A DNA stretch of 37,482 bases from positions 1 to 37,482 of the forward strand of contig JAGLOA010000008.1 in NCBI GenBank assembly GCA_023139205.1, given 5' to 3'. Positions 9,573 through 18,506 of the stretch are shown piece after piece; the first letter of the stretch is position 1; the number at the start of each line of letters is the position of its first letter. Source of the stretch: Candidatus Pacearchaeota archaeon. GTDB taxonomy: Archaea; Nanobdellota; Nanobdellia; Pacearchaeales; GW2011-AR1. Position numbers and translations under genes: made by a program. The notes under the pieces are model-generated. The model searched no databases and was not told the DNA's origin. It saw nothing but the letters and a program-made list of their open reading frames with translations.

Positions 9573-10784
9573 TCACTGTCCAACAACTATTTCACCCCAG
9601 CCGATTAGTCTCCAGTGGCTGTCAATGTTTCTTGCAATTCCAAGATTGTCCCCTTTTAATGCAACTATTGGAATGTTTAAATTTAGTTCAATTTCATTTC
9701 CTTTTATTTTTTCAATTGTTCCAACTGTTATTGTAGTATTTACACTTAACATTACTAGTTCTTTTGTTTTTAGCGGCTCAACTTCTTTGTGGTCTGATGT
9801 TCCTAAAACTTCTTTGAATAATTCTGATTTTATTTTTACATTATGGCTTATTTCTGGGAGTGAATTTTTTGTTGAAATTAAACAACCTGTTAAAGAATCT
9901 GTTTTTGTTAAAAATGGGTCTAATTCTGTTTCAATAGAAATGCTTGCTCCTGGAAGAATTTCCTGTACTGATTTGTTTCCTTTATGTAATGAGAGAATTT
10001 TTGTTGTTAAAGTTTGGTAAATTTGTTGGTTAGCTTTTTTCATGCTTAATCCTGGTTTTATTTCAATTTCATCCCCAACTTTTAATTTTCCTTTTTTTAA
10101 AATTCCTCCTAAAACTCCTCCATTTAAATTTTGTATTTTTGTTCCTGGTTTGTTTATATCAAAACTTCTTGCTATTAAGAAAATTGGTTCTGTATCTGTC
10201 TCTTTTTTTGGTATTTCTAATTTACAAATTTCTTCAAGTAGTTTATCGATGTTGATTCCTTGTTGTGCAGAAATTGGGATTATTGGTGCATTTTCAGCTA
10301 AACTTCCTTTTACAAATTCTTTTATTATTTTGTAATTTTCTAGTGCTTGTTCTTTTGAAACTAAGTCTATTTTGTTTTGAACTATGATTATGTTTTTTAT
10401 TTTTTTTGCTTGTAATGCTATGAAGTGTTCTTTTGTCTGTGGTTTTATTCCCTCATTTGCAGCAATTACTAAAATAGCAGCATCAATTATTGCAGCACCA
10501 GAAAGCATTGTTGCCATGAGCATTTCATGTCCAGGAGCATCTATGAAGCTTATATATCTTTGAGGAGTTCCTTTACTTTGCCCGTTCTTGGGCAATGATG
10601 TAGAATATTCATCTCCCTCTTTGTAAATTGTTGTGTCTGCATAACCTAATTTTATTGTAATCCCTCTTTTTAATTCTTCAGAATGTGTGTCAGTAAACTT
10701 TCCAGTAAGTCTGCTAAGTAAAGTTGTTTTTCCATGATCAATGTGCCCTACAACACCAACATTTAATTCAGGTATTTCATTCAT
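9573..10784 (-). CDS. eif2g: translation initiation factor aIF2 subunit gamma
   Basis: GVVGHIDHGKTTLLSRLTG...DTHSEELKRGITIKLGYAD...FIDAPGHEMLMATMLSGAAIIDAAILVIAANEG...VQNKIDLV; aIF2g-specific ordering. Confidence 0.95.
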   Translation of the reverse strand: MNEIPELNVGVVGHIDHGKTTLLSRLTGKFTDTHSEELKRGITIKLGYADTTIYKEGDEYSTSLPKNGQSKGTPQRYISFIDAPGHEMLMATMLSGAAIIDAAILVIAANEGIKPQTKEHFIALQAKKIKNIIIVQNKIDLVSKEQALENYKIIKEFVKGSLAENAPIIPISAQQGINIDKLLEEICKLEIPKKETDTEPIFLIARSFDINKPGTKIQNLNGGVLGGILKKGKLKVGDEIEIKPGLSMKKANQQIYQTLTTKILSLHKGNKSVQEILPGASISIETELDPFLTKTDSLTGCLISTKNSLPEISHNVKIKSELFKEVLGTSDHKEVEPLKTKELVMLSVNTTITVGTIEKIKGNEIELNLNIPIVALKGDNLGIARNIDSHWRLIGWGEIVVGQ

Positions 10785-10801
10785 AAAAATAGATTGGAGA
10801 A

Positions 10802-11107
10802 TTAGTTTTTAAAGGTTTTTGAGAATTGGTATTTGGTTACTATTTTATTATATTCATTCATCGCATTAGAAGAAATGTTTAGATATTCTTTTTGCCCTTT
10901 TTCTTTATACTTCCCCCATAAATTTCCTATCCTTGTCATAAAGAAGTCTTCAGCTATTGTGAAGTTTCCGCCATTTTTTGCGAAATTTTTCCCTTGTTTG
11001 TATTCTTCTTTTATTACATATAATAAATCTTTTAACCCTTCCCGAGATATTTGAAAAGAATCTTCTGTGGGTGTTTTTGATTTTTTTTCTAAAGTATTTT
11101 TTGCCAT
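10802..11107 (-). CDS. hypothetical protein
   Basis: ORF between aIF2g and S6e on the same strand; ATG at 11107 preferred over upstream TTG. Confidence 0.55.
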   Translation of the reverse strand: MAKNTLEKKSKTPTEDSFQISREGLKDLLYVIKEEYKQGKNFAKNGGNFTIAEDFFMTRIGNLWGKYKEKGQKEYLNISSNAMNEYNKIVTKYQFSKTFKN

Positions 11108-11159
11108 TTTATTTAGCAAGATATATAGTTTATTAAGATTATTGTCCTGAGAAATAACT

Positions 11160-11684
11160 TTATTTTTCTGTTTTTTCTTCTGGTTTTACTTCAGTTTTAA
11201 GTGCTTCTTCTTTTTCAGGAGCTTGTTCTGTTGGTTTTTCTTCTGCAGGTTTTTCCTCAACTTTTGCTTTGCATTGGTCTGGGAAAATCTCTGCAAGTTT
11301 TTTATTTCCTTGTTTAAGAACTTTTAAATTTATTTGAACAATTGCAGGAGAAATAACTTTTCCTCTTACTGTTTTTCTTAATCTTAATCCTTTTGGTTTG
11401 CTAGTTGAATATTTCTTTTTCCCTTCTTTTCTTGGTTTTTTTTTCATGGCTTTTTCATAGCTTAATAAAAGTTTTTTTAATCCAATTCCTTCAACATTTG
11501 CCATTGAAGTGAAACCTGCATTGTCGCTTGCTCCTGTTATTTCAAATTCATATCCTTCTAAATCTAGAGAAACATCTTTTCCTTGTATTTTGTTATGAAG
11601 CTCTTTTTCAAGAAGTTCTTCTGCCTCAGCTTCTAAATGAAATGTTTTTCCTGTTTTTTCTGATATATTTATCTTGAAAACCAT
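11160..11684 (-). CDS. rps6e: 30S ribosomal protein S6e
   Basis: MVFKINISEKTGKTFHLEAEAEEL...GYEFEITGASDNAGFTSMANVEGIGLKKLLLSY...GLRLRKTVRGKVISPAIVQINLKV. Confidence 0.94.
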   Translation of the reverse strand: MVFKINISEKTGKTFHLEAEAEELLEKELHNKIQGKDVSLDLEGYEFEITGASDNAGFTSMANVEGIGLKKLLLSYEKAMKKKPRKEGKKKYSTSKPKGLRLRKTVRGKVISPAIVQINLKVLKQGNKKLAEIFPDQCKAKVEEKPAEEKPTEQAPEKEEALKTEVKPEEKTEK

Positions 11685-11772
11685 AAAGTTCAATTGAGAA
11701 TTTAGTTTATAAAACTTTTCTTAAACTTTTTAAATAAGTTAATTTTAAATAATCTTTTTCTTATAAGAGATT

Positions 11773-12483
11773 ATGAAGAACAAAGAGGTTATAATTAATT
11801 TGAAAAATGTTGCAAAATATTATTATATGGGGGATAATATTGTAAAGGCGGTTGATGGAGTTGATATTTCTATAAAACAAGGGGAATTTGTTGCTGTTAT
11901 GGGCCCGAGTGGTTCTGGTAAATCAACTTGTATGAATTTAATCGGAAGTTTAGATATTCCTACAAAAGGAGTTATTTATCTGGATAATGAAGATATTTCT
12001 AGTTTAAGTGAATCAGATTTAGCAGTGTTAAGAGGCAAGAAAGTAGGGTTTATTTTTCAGCAGTTTAATTTAATTCCTAATTTAACTGTTAAAGAAAATG
12101 TTATGCTGCCAATGATGTTTCAGGGAGAAAGTAAACAAGAACGTGAAAATGTTGCTGAAGAGTTGTTAGTTAAAGTGGGTCTTGGAGATAGAATGAAGTT
12201 TTATCCTAATCAACTTTCAGGAGGTCAGCAACAAAGAGTTGCTATTGCCAGAAGCTTGGCAAATGATCCTGAAGTAATTTTAGCTGATGAACCTACTGGG
12301 AATTTAGATACTAAAACAGGGAAAAAAGTAATTGATTTTTTAAAGTCTTTAAATAAAGAAGGAAAAACAGTTATTATGGTTACTCATGATCCAAATTTAG
12401 CAAAAGAGCATGCTGATATTGTTTATTCTTTAAGAGATGGAAAAGTTGAGAGAATAACAAGGAAAAACAAATTAAGGATTTAA
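11773..12483 (+). CDS. ABC transporter ATP-binding protein (MacB/LolD-type)
   Basis: Walker A GPSGSGKST, signature LSGGQQQRVAIARSLANDPEVILADEPTGNLDT. Confidence 0.96.
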   Translation: MKNKEVIINLKNVAKYYYMGDNIVKAVDGVDISIKQGEFVAVMGPSGSGKSTCMNLIGSLDIPTKGVIYLDNEDISSLSESDLAVLRGKKVGFIFQQFNLIPNLTVKENVMLPMMFQGESKQERENVAEELLVKVGLGDRMKFYPNQLSGGQQQRVAIARSLANDPEVILADEPTGNLDTKTGKKVIDFLKSLNKEGKTVIMVTHDPNLAKEHADIVYSLRDGKVERITRKNKLRI

Positions 12484-12484
12484 G

Positions 12485-13693
12485 ATGAATTATTTATTGT
12501 TCTCATTTAAAAATTTAAGAAAAAGAGGAATAAGAAGTTGGCTTACTCTTCTTGGAGTTTTTATAGGTATTGCTGCAGTTATTTCTTTGATGACTCTGGG
12601 AGCCGGATTAAAAACAGCAATAGTAGGGCAATTTGGAGTTAGTTCTACTGAAATAATTACTGTTCAGGCAGGAGGTTTATCTTATGGCCCTCCTGGATCT
12701 GATGTTACAACTCCTTTAACAATTCAGGATGTGCAAGCTATTGAAAAAATTAGTTCTGTTGATTATGCAATCCCAAGAAATGTTGAGACTGTGAAATTAG
12801 AATATAATGAAAGGGTTGTTTTTACGATGGCTCTTTCTGTTCAAGAAGGGTTTGAAAAAGAAATTTATGATATTTTTGAAATAGAGGCAAGAGAAGGAAG
12901 ATTGTTGAAAAATGGGGATTATAAAAAAGTTATTTTGGGATATGATTATGGTGATGAAAAAAAAGGTGGATTTGAAAAGAGAATTGAAGCTAAGAAAAAA
13001 ATTCTTATACAGGACGAAAAATTTGAGGTTGTTGGAATTTTAGAAAAAAAAGGGAGTTTTATTATGGATAAAGCAGTTTTTATTTATGATAATGATTTAA
13101 AGCAATTAATGAAGTATGGTGATGATGTTGATGTTATTGCTGTTAAGGTAAAGAGCAAGGATTTAATAGACAAAGCTAAAGAAGATATTGAAAAGTTATT
13201 AAGGAAAAGAAGAAATGTAAAAGTTGGTGAAGAAGATTTTGAAGTAGCAACTCCTGAGGCAATGTTAGAAACAATTAATAGTATTTTAGGAGGGGTTCAG
13301 GCATTTATTGTAATCATAGCTTTTATTTCAATTATTGTTGGGGCTATTGGGATTATTAATACTATGACTACTTCTGTTGTTGAGAGGAAAAAAGAGATTG
13401 GTATTATGAAAGCAATTGGTGCGAAAAATAAACACATCTTTTTTCAGTTTTTTATTGAATCCGGGGTTTTAGGTTTGGTTGGAGGTATTGCCGGGATTGT
13501 TTTTGGGCTTTTAGTAGGATATCTTGGAACTATTGGAATTAATAATTTTGTTGGAGCTTCTACTAAACCAGAAATTAATTTTGTTTTAATAATACTTTCT
13601 TTAATTGGAAGTTTTTTAATTGGGGCTGTTGCCGGAATAATCCCTGCAATGGGGGCGGCAAAACAAAATCCAGTGGAGGCATTGAGAAATTAA
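12485..13693 (+). CDS. ABC transporter permease (MacB/FtsX family), copy 1
   Basis: N-terminal SWLTLLGVFIGIAAVISLMTLG; C-terminal TTSVVERKKEIGIMKAIGAKNKHIF...AGIIPAMGAAKQNPVEALRN. Confidence 0.93.
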   Translation: MNYLLFSFKNLRKRGIRSWLTLLGVFIGIAAVISLMTLGAGLKTAIVGQFGVSSTEIITVQAGGLSYGPPGSDVTTPLTIQDVQAIEKISSVDYAIPRNVETVKLEYNERVVFTMALSVQEGFEKEIYDIFEIEAREGRLLKNGDYKKVILGYDYGDEKKGGFEKRIEAKKKILIQDEKFEVVGILEKKGSFIMDKAVFIYDNDLKQLMKYGDDVDVIAVKVKSKDLIDKAKEDIEKLLRKRRNVKVGEEDFEVATPEAMLETINSILGGVQAFIVIIAFISIIVGAIGIINTMTTSVVERKKEIGIMKAIGAKNKHIFFQFFIESGVLGLVGGIAGIVFGLLVGYLGTIGINNFVGASTKPEINFVLIILSLIGSFLIGAVAGIIPAMGAAKQNPVEALRN

Positions 13694-14902
13694 ATGGCAG
13701 GTATGGAAAGCATAGCATATTCATTAAGAAATTTAAAACAAAAGAAATCCAGAAGTTTTTTAACAATTTTATCTATTTTTATAGGTATAACCACTATTTT
13801 TATTTTTATTAGTTTTGGATGGGGATTGTATGATTATATGGAGGATTTATCAAGCAGTTCTTCAGCAGATAAAATAATTATTCAGTCTAAGGGTGTTGGG
13901 GCTCCTGGCTTTGATACAACTTTTGCATTAACAGATGATGATTTAAAGGTAGTTGAAAAAACTGCAGGAGTTTATGAAGCTGTAGGAATATATTTTAAGA
14001 CAGCTGAAATACAGCAAGGCACAATAAAAAAATATACTCTTTTGTATGGTTATAATCCCGGTAAACCCTTACTTATGGATACTTTTAATATTGAGGTTGA
14101 AAAAGGAAGAGAATTAAAAAAAGGTGAAAAAGGAAAAATGGTTTTAGGTTATAATTATCAAATTAAAGATAAGATATTTCCCAAAGCATTGAGTATAAAT
14201 GATAATCTTGAGGTGAATGGGGAAAAAATAAAAATAATTGGGTTTTATGAGTCTGTTGGAAGTCCTCAGGATGATGCTCAAATATATGTGACTCATGAAT
14301 TTGTAAAAGATTTATATGCTGGTGAAAATCTTTCTTATAATTGGATAGTGGCGAGAGTTGATGTAGATAATTTAGAAAATATTATTACGAGTGTTGAAAA
14401 GAATTTAAGAAAACACAGAAATTTAGAAGAAGGTAAGGAAGATTTTTTTGTTCAGTCCTTTGAATCTTTAATGGATAGTTATTCTAGTGCATTGAATATT
14501 GTAATTGGTTTTGTTATTTTGATAGCATTAATTTCAGTTTTTGTTTCAGCAGTTAATACAGCAAATACAATGATAACTTCTGTGTTAGAAAGGGTAAAAG
14601 AAATAGGAATTCTAAAATCTATTGGGGCAAGAAATTCTGAAATATTTAAAATATTTTTATTTGAATCTGGATTTTTAGGATTTGTTGCAGGAGTAGTGGG
14701 AGTTATTTTAGGTTTTGTTCTTAGTTATATTGGAGGATGTGTTTTAGCTAATCTGGGGTGGGGATTTTTAGCTCCTCATTATTCTTTTTGGTTGTTTACT
14801 GGGTGTATTTTATTTGCAACAGTTACAGGGGCTGTTTCAGGAGTTTTGCCTGCAATGAAAGCTTCTAAAATAAATCCTGTTGATGCTTTGAGGTATGAGT
14901 GA
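13694..14902 (+). CDS. ABC transporter permease (MacB/FtsX family), copy 2
   Basis: Same architecture, same length (402 aa): SFLTILSIFIGITTIFIFISFG...ITSVLERVKEIGILKSIGARNSEIF...SGVLPAMKASKINPVDALRYE. Confidence 0.93.
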   Translation: MAGMESIAYSLRNLKQKKSRSFLTILSIFIGITTIFIFISFGWGLYDYMEDLSSSSSADKIIIQSKGVGAPGFDTTFALTDDDLKVVEKTAGVYEAVGIYFKTAEIQQGTIKKYTLLYGYNPGKPLLMDTFNIEVEKGRELKKGEKGKMVLGYNYQIKDKIFPKALSINDNLEVNGEKIKIIGFYESVGSPQDDAQIYVTHEFVKDLYAGENLSYNWIVARVDVDNLENIITSVEKNLRKHRNLEEGKEDFFVQSFESLMDSYSSALNIVIGFVILIALISVFVSAVNTANTMITSVLERVKEIGILKSIGARNSEIFKIFLFESGFLGFVAGVVGVILGFVLSYIGGCVLANLGWGFLAPHYSFWLFTGCILFATVTGAVSGVLPAMKASKINPVDALRYE

Positions 14903-14934
14903 GATTGGGAAGGTAATGTGGTCGAGAAGAGTAG

Positions 14935-14987
14935 CGGAAACAGAGGAGTAGTCTGCAAGATGGTTTTTTGCTTTGCAAAAAATTCCG
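14935..14987. other. candidate structured intergenic RNA / hairpin
   Basis: Perfect TTTTTTGC-TTT-GCAAAAAA hairpin (14964-14982), CAGA/TCTG hairpin (14941-14955), closed by CGGAA/TTCCG (14935-14939/14983-14987). Confidence 0.35.
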
Positions 14988-15004
14988 AAGAGTTGAGTTT
15001 AAAA

Positions 15005-15193
15005 TTATCTCTTTTTTAATCCTTTAAGTGAATAAACAATAACTTTCCAATGCTGAATAAGATGTATGATGATAAGAATAAAAAAGATTGGTTGAATAAT
15101 ATTTGTGAAAGGTAGATTGATAAATTTTGATACTATCATTAGTATGAATATTATTATCAAAAACCAATCTACGATTAAGATACTCTTCTTCAT
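15005..15193 (-). CDS. small membrane protein (62 aa)
   Basis: Two hydrophobic segments ending in basic SLKGLKKR. Confidence 0.45.
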   Translation of the reverse strand: MKKSILIVDWFLIIIFILMIVSKFINLPFTNIIQPIFFILIIIHLIQHWKVIVYSLKGLKKR

Positions 15194-15360
15194 GATGTTA
15201 CCTTAAGTTATTGTTTATATATAAATCTTTTTCTAAATAATTTCAAGATTCAATTGAATACCTCCTAGGGTTTAAGGGAAGTTTTTATTAAGGGGATTTT
15301 AGAGAGGGACGAAGTGACCCCGTGAGTTTTAATTTTTCTTTTTAGGTTGGGGGCGAGCAT

Positions 15361-15524
15361 TTTGCTTTTTGACTAAATAAAAAATAACAAAAAGTAAAGT
15401 GGGAGTTGGATGGTGGGATGATCAATGTATTTGAGAGATAAGCCCGCTTTTTGTTTCTTTTTTCTGCTCGAAGAGTACCCCTTTGGGGCGCACCCATCTG
15501 GTGTACCTCTGCTGAGGCAAAAAG
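15361..15524. other. candidate structured intergenic RNA / repeat element
   Basis: 11-bp stem TTTGCTTTTTG/CAAAAAGTAAA (15361-15371/15388-15398), CTTTTTG/CAAAAAG (15447-15453/15518-15524) enclosing AGAG/CTCT, CCC-TTT-GGG and GCACC-CATCT-GGTGT hairpins. Confidence 0.35.
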
Positions 15525-15610
15525 AAAATGGGGAGTTCCTATTTTGCCTTCTTTTTTTAAAAGAAGAAATCTTTAGTTAGATTTTTATAGGTTATATTGT
15601 TTAAATTTTT

Positions 15611-16354
15611 ATGAAAAATTATATCAAATCTAAATGGGAAATAGTAAAAAATAGTTTTTTGTGGGCATTAGGTTTAACTTTTGGAATTGCTTTATTATGG
15701 TGGATTCCTGCATTATTAATTTTGTTTTTTACTATGAATAAAATTGATGTTCTTGTCCCTGTGTATTATAATTTATTTTCTATCTTTTTTATTATGTTCC
15801 TCGTGTTTCTAATAAAGAATAGTTTCAACCATCGTTCTTTCAAAAAAAGAATTTTTGAATCTAAAACAGACTTTGAAAAAAGTATGATTTGGAAAGCAGA
15901 AGAAAATTATATGAATAATTATTCTTTGAAGATTGAAGATAAAACAATTAAAATAAAATTTGAAAATTACCAAATAAATTATCCTAAAGATAATAGATTA
16001 ACCTTAGAAAATCAATTGATTAAAAAAAGACAATATTTTAATGCCCTTGTATTTCAAGATTTGCAAAATATTTTACTTTCTAAAAATCATAACGAATTTG
16101 ACCCCTCATTAAAAAATTATAAAGAATTAATTATTGAATATGAAGATGTTGGAATGAATGTTCGGGGGGATAATATCCCAGTTACAATTGCAAGAATAAA
16201 ATGTAATTTGGAGAATTTGAAATCAAAAAATATTGTAAATATTTTTCATAATGACAGATGGGATTTATTTTTACAACTGATAGATTTTAAGTTTAATAAA
16301 TTTCCCACTGGTGCAGATGGATTTAGAGGTTATCAAGGAGATATAGAAGATTAG
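15611..16354 (+). CDS. hypothetical membrane protein
   Basis: Two N-terminal TM segments (FLWALGLTFGIALLWWIPALLILFF; YNLFSIFFIMFLVFLI) then a soluble region; coupled to the next ORF. Confidence 0.6.
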   Translation: MKNYIKSKWEIVKNSFLWALGLTFGIALLWWIPALLILFFTMNKIDVLVPVYYNLFSIFFIMFLVFLIKNSFNHRSFKKRIFESKTDFEKSMIWKAEENYMNNYSLKIEDKTIKIKFENYQINYPKDNRLTLENQLIKKRQYFNALVFQDLQNILLSKNHNEFDPSLKNYKELIIEYEDVGMNVRGDNIPVTIARIKCNLENLKSKNIVNIFHNDRWDLFLQLIDFKFNKFPTGADGFRGYQGDIED

Positions 16355-16355
16355 A

Positions 16356-16976
16356 ATGGCGAAAGATGTTTTTAATTTGCCAGCAAACCATCCAAATAAG
16401 GAACAAATAGATATAACAAATCAAACTATCGGACAGATTTCTGGAAGAATTAGAGAATTGAATAATGGTTTTGGGAATTTGCTTTGGGTGATAATCTCAA
16501 TAGTAATTGGGGTTTCAATTACCCTTTTAATGAGTTATTCTTTTTTTAAAATATATGGGTTAATTATGTTTGTTCTTTTTGTTTTATTTGCTATTTATAT
16601 TTTAATCAAGAACTATGTCAAAAAAGAAAAAGAGGTTAAAGATAATTGGGAGGGAAGAGAAAAAGCAATTGGGCAAATGTTTGTTCTGGGATTTTTGAAT
16701 AAAGAACAACTTTATGATTATGTAAAAAGAAAAAAGATGGGTCAAAATTATTTTGATTGTGTTACAAATCAAAAAAGGGAAGAAATTAATCAACAGGTAG
16801 TTATGCCTTTTTTCAAAACAAAAATAATTTACAAAAATAATAAGGAAGAAATTTATGAAAAAGCTTTCGTAGACCAAACAAATAAACAAGTTTTAATTTT
16901 GGGAGCAACAGGAACTTTAAACAAAATAATTTTTGTAGATTTTGCAGAAGTAAAATCAGTAGAAATTATAGATTAA
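16356..16976 (+). CDS. hypothetical membrane protein
   Basis: TM segments LLWVIISIVIGVSITLLMSYSFF and YGLIMFVLFVLFAIYILI; starts 1 nt after the previous stop. Confidence 0.6.
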   Translation: MAKDVFNLPANHPNKEQIDITNQTIGQISGRIRELNNGFGNLLWVIISIVIGVSITLLMSYSFFKIYGLIMFVLFVLFAIYILIKNYVKKEKEVKDNWEGREKAIGQMFVLGFLNKEQLYDYVKRKKMGQNYFDCVTNQKREEINQQVVMPFFKTKIIYKNNKEEIYEKAFVDQTNKQVLILGATGTLNKIIFVDFAEVKSVEIID

Positions 16977-17110
16977 TTCTTGGCGAAGCCGATTATTCAT
17001 CCGAAGGATTAAGAACCTCTCAAATTAAATGAAAAATTTGAGAGAGCCTTTTATCCTTGGTTATGCGAAATTTTAATTTTGTAGTCTGGTTTTCGTTGGT
17101 CGGATAAAAG
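16977..17110. other. candidate multi-hairpin RNA element
   Basis: TTCTT/AAGAA enclosing GGC-GAA-GCC and ATCC-GAA-GGAT; then CTCTCAAATT/AATTTGAGAG (10 bp); then CTTTTATCC/GGATAAAAG (9 bp). Confidence 0.45.
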
Positions 17111-17164
17111 AAGTTTTTCTCTAAAAATCTTTGATTTTTAACTATCTGTCTGAAAAACTAAAGT

Positions 17165-17172
17165 TTTATATA
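17165..17172 (+). promoter_or_regulatory. archaeal TATA box for the ORF starting at ATG 17194
   Basis: TTTATATA centred about 25 nt upstream of ATG 17194, consistent with leaderless or near-leaderless transcription. Confidence 0.5.
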
Positions 17173-17193
17173 GTTATACAAGTATGTATAACC

Positions 17194-17472
17194 ATGCCAC
17201 AAGCAATGTTAGAAAGAAATATTTTGCACTATCCACAATTAGATACAATTCTAAGGATGGAAGATTTTATTAGAGAAAACTCTGGAGAGTACAAGAAAAA
17301 AGCTCTTTGGGAATCTTTACCTAAAAAAATGATTTATCAAACTTTTTGTGTAATTTTCGATTATCTTTTGGAATCTGGAAAAATAGCTCAGGACAAAGAA
17401 GGTCATGTTGCCTGGATTTGGAATCCGGAATTAGTTCAAAGATATCTGAATAAGCCTGAATTATCAAGATGA
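17194..17472 (+). CDS. small winged-helix-like protein, possible antitoxin partner
   Basis: MPQAMLERNILHYPQLDTILRMEDFIRENSGEYKKKALWESLPKKMIYQTFCVIFDYLLESGKIAQDKEGHVAWIWNPELV; ATGA overlap with a downstream toxin-like stub. The 17131 start in the track is upstream of the TATA box. Confidence 0.6.
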   Translation: MPQAMLERNILHYPQLDTILRMEDFIRENSGEYKKKALWESLPKKMIYQTFCVIFDYLLESGKIAQDKEGHVAWIWNPELVQRYLNKPELSR

Positions 17473-17546
17473 AATCAAAAATTAGATATGTTGAAGAAAG
17501 AGTAAAAATAAGTTTTGAAAAATTAAAAGAATCTGGGCACTTTTAA
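17469..17546 (+). pseudogene. truncated N-terminus of a putative RelE/HigB-like toxin
   Basis: 25-aa ORF MKSKIRYVEERVKISFEKLKESGHF; overlaps upstream stop (ATGA) as coupled TA genes do; resembles the start of archaeal RelE-like proteins (recalled, not searched). Confidence 0.4.
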
Positions 17547-17560
17547 TTTTATAGAAAAAT

Positions 17561-18421
17561 CTAAAATTTAACAATGGTTTTTTTGTTTGATTGTTTTTTC
17601 TTTTTTCTTTTGACTACAACCCAAACAATTACGCCAATAACTAAGAGTATAAGAAGATATATCCAGATAGATATTGAATTTTTATCTCCATTTCTTTCTT
17701 TAAAATAATCTGGATCGAAATTTACTGTTTTGAAAAGAGTCCTTCTTATCCCTATTATATCTGTATAAGTAACTTTTACTTCTATTTCTCCTTCATTCAC
17801 TGTTGCTTCAAAATCTGCTGTTGTATATTCATTTGAATCTAAATCTCCCACAACAATCCTGTTTGTTCCTTTAATTTTTATGTTTTCTTGTTTTGGAATT
17901 TCTAATGTTAATGCTTCTACATCATCATCTGCAATATTGAGAATTTCTATTGTTAATTCATTTGTTTTAGAGGAATAATCTTTGAGATGCAATTCAAAAT
18001 CTGCACAAGCATCTTCTATGGTAATATTAAATTTTTTAGAAAATCCACTTTCTGAATTTCTTTGAGAGTATTTTACTTCTATTTCATTTTCTCCATCTAA
18101 AGCATCTTTATCTACTAAAATTTTATAAGGAATCATCCATTCTGTTTTATAATCCTTAACATATGTATTTCCATTGATTGTTTTTATTGCAGTTTCTTCT
18201 AATGAAAAAGGATATTGTTCTAAAACTTCGAAATCTATTGTTCCGCATTCAGGATTTTCTACACCAGTCATCTGAAAAACAACCTTTACATAATTATTTG
18301 GAATTGCAGGGTAAGGGTCTTGATTGATTAATGATACTTTTAAGTCACATCCTTCTGCACTAATAAAAGTAAAACTAAATAAAAATAATGCTAGAATTAT
18401 TATTAGCCCCTTATTTTTCAT
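17561..18421 (-). CDS. secreted/membrane-anchored hypothetical protein
   Basis: N-terminal signal (MKNKGLIIILALFLFSFTFISAEGC), beta-rich region, C-terminal TM anchor (IWIYLLILLVIGVIVWVVVKRKKKK). Confidence 0.65.
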   Translation of the reverse strand: MKNKGLIIILALFLFSFTFISAEGCDLKVSLINQDPYPAIPNNYVKVVFQMTGVENPECGTIDFEVLEQYPFSLEETAIKTINGNTYVKDYKTEWMIPYKILVDKDALDGENEIEVKYSQRNSESGFSKKFNITIEDACADFELHLKDYSSKTNELTIEILNIADDDVEALTLEIPKQENIKIKGTNRIVVGDLDSNEYTTADFEATVNEGEIEVKVTYTDIIGIRRTLFKTVNFDPDYFKERNGDKNSISIWIYLLILLVIGVIVWVVVKRKKKKQSNKKTIVKF

Positions 18422-18506
18422 ATTTTAAAATAGAATTTATTGTTTTTAAATTTATTTAATTTGTTTGTAAAGAGGTATTTATAAAATTAAAGAACTTTAT
18501 ATTAAA

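Noticed and set aside
9625-10335. Plus-strand ORFs of 131 and 97 aa opposite aIF2 gamma
   Set aside because: Shadow ORFs opposite a conserved essential gene.
13575-13766. Minus-strand 63-aa ORF spanning the junction of the two permeases
   Set aside because: Overlaps two strongly supported plus-strand CDSs.
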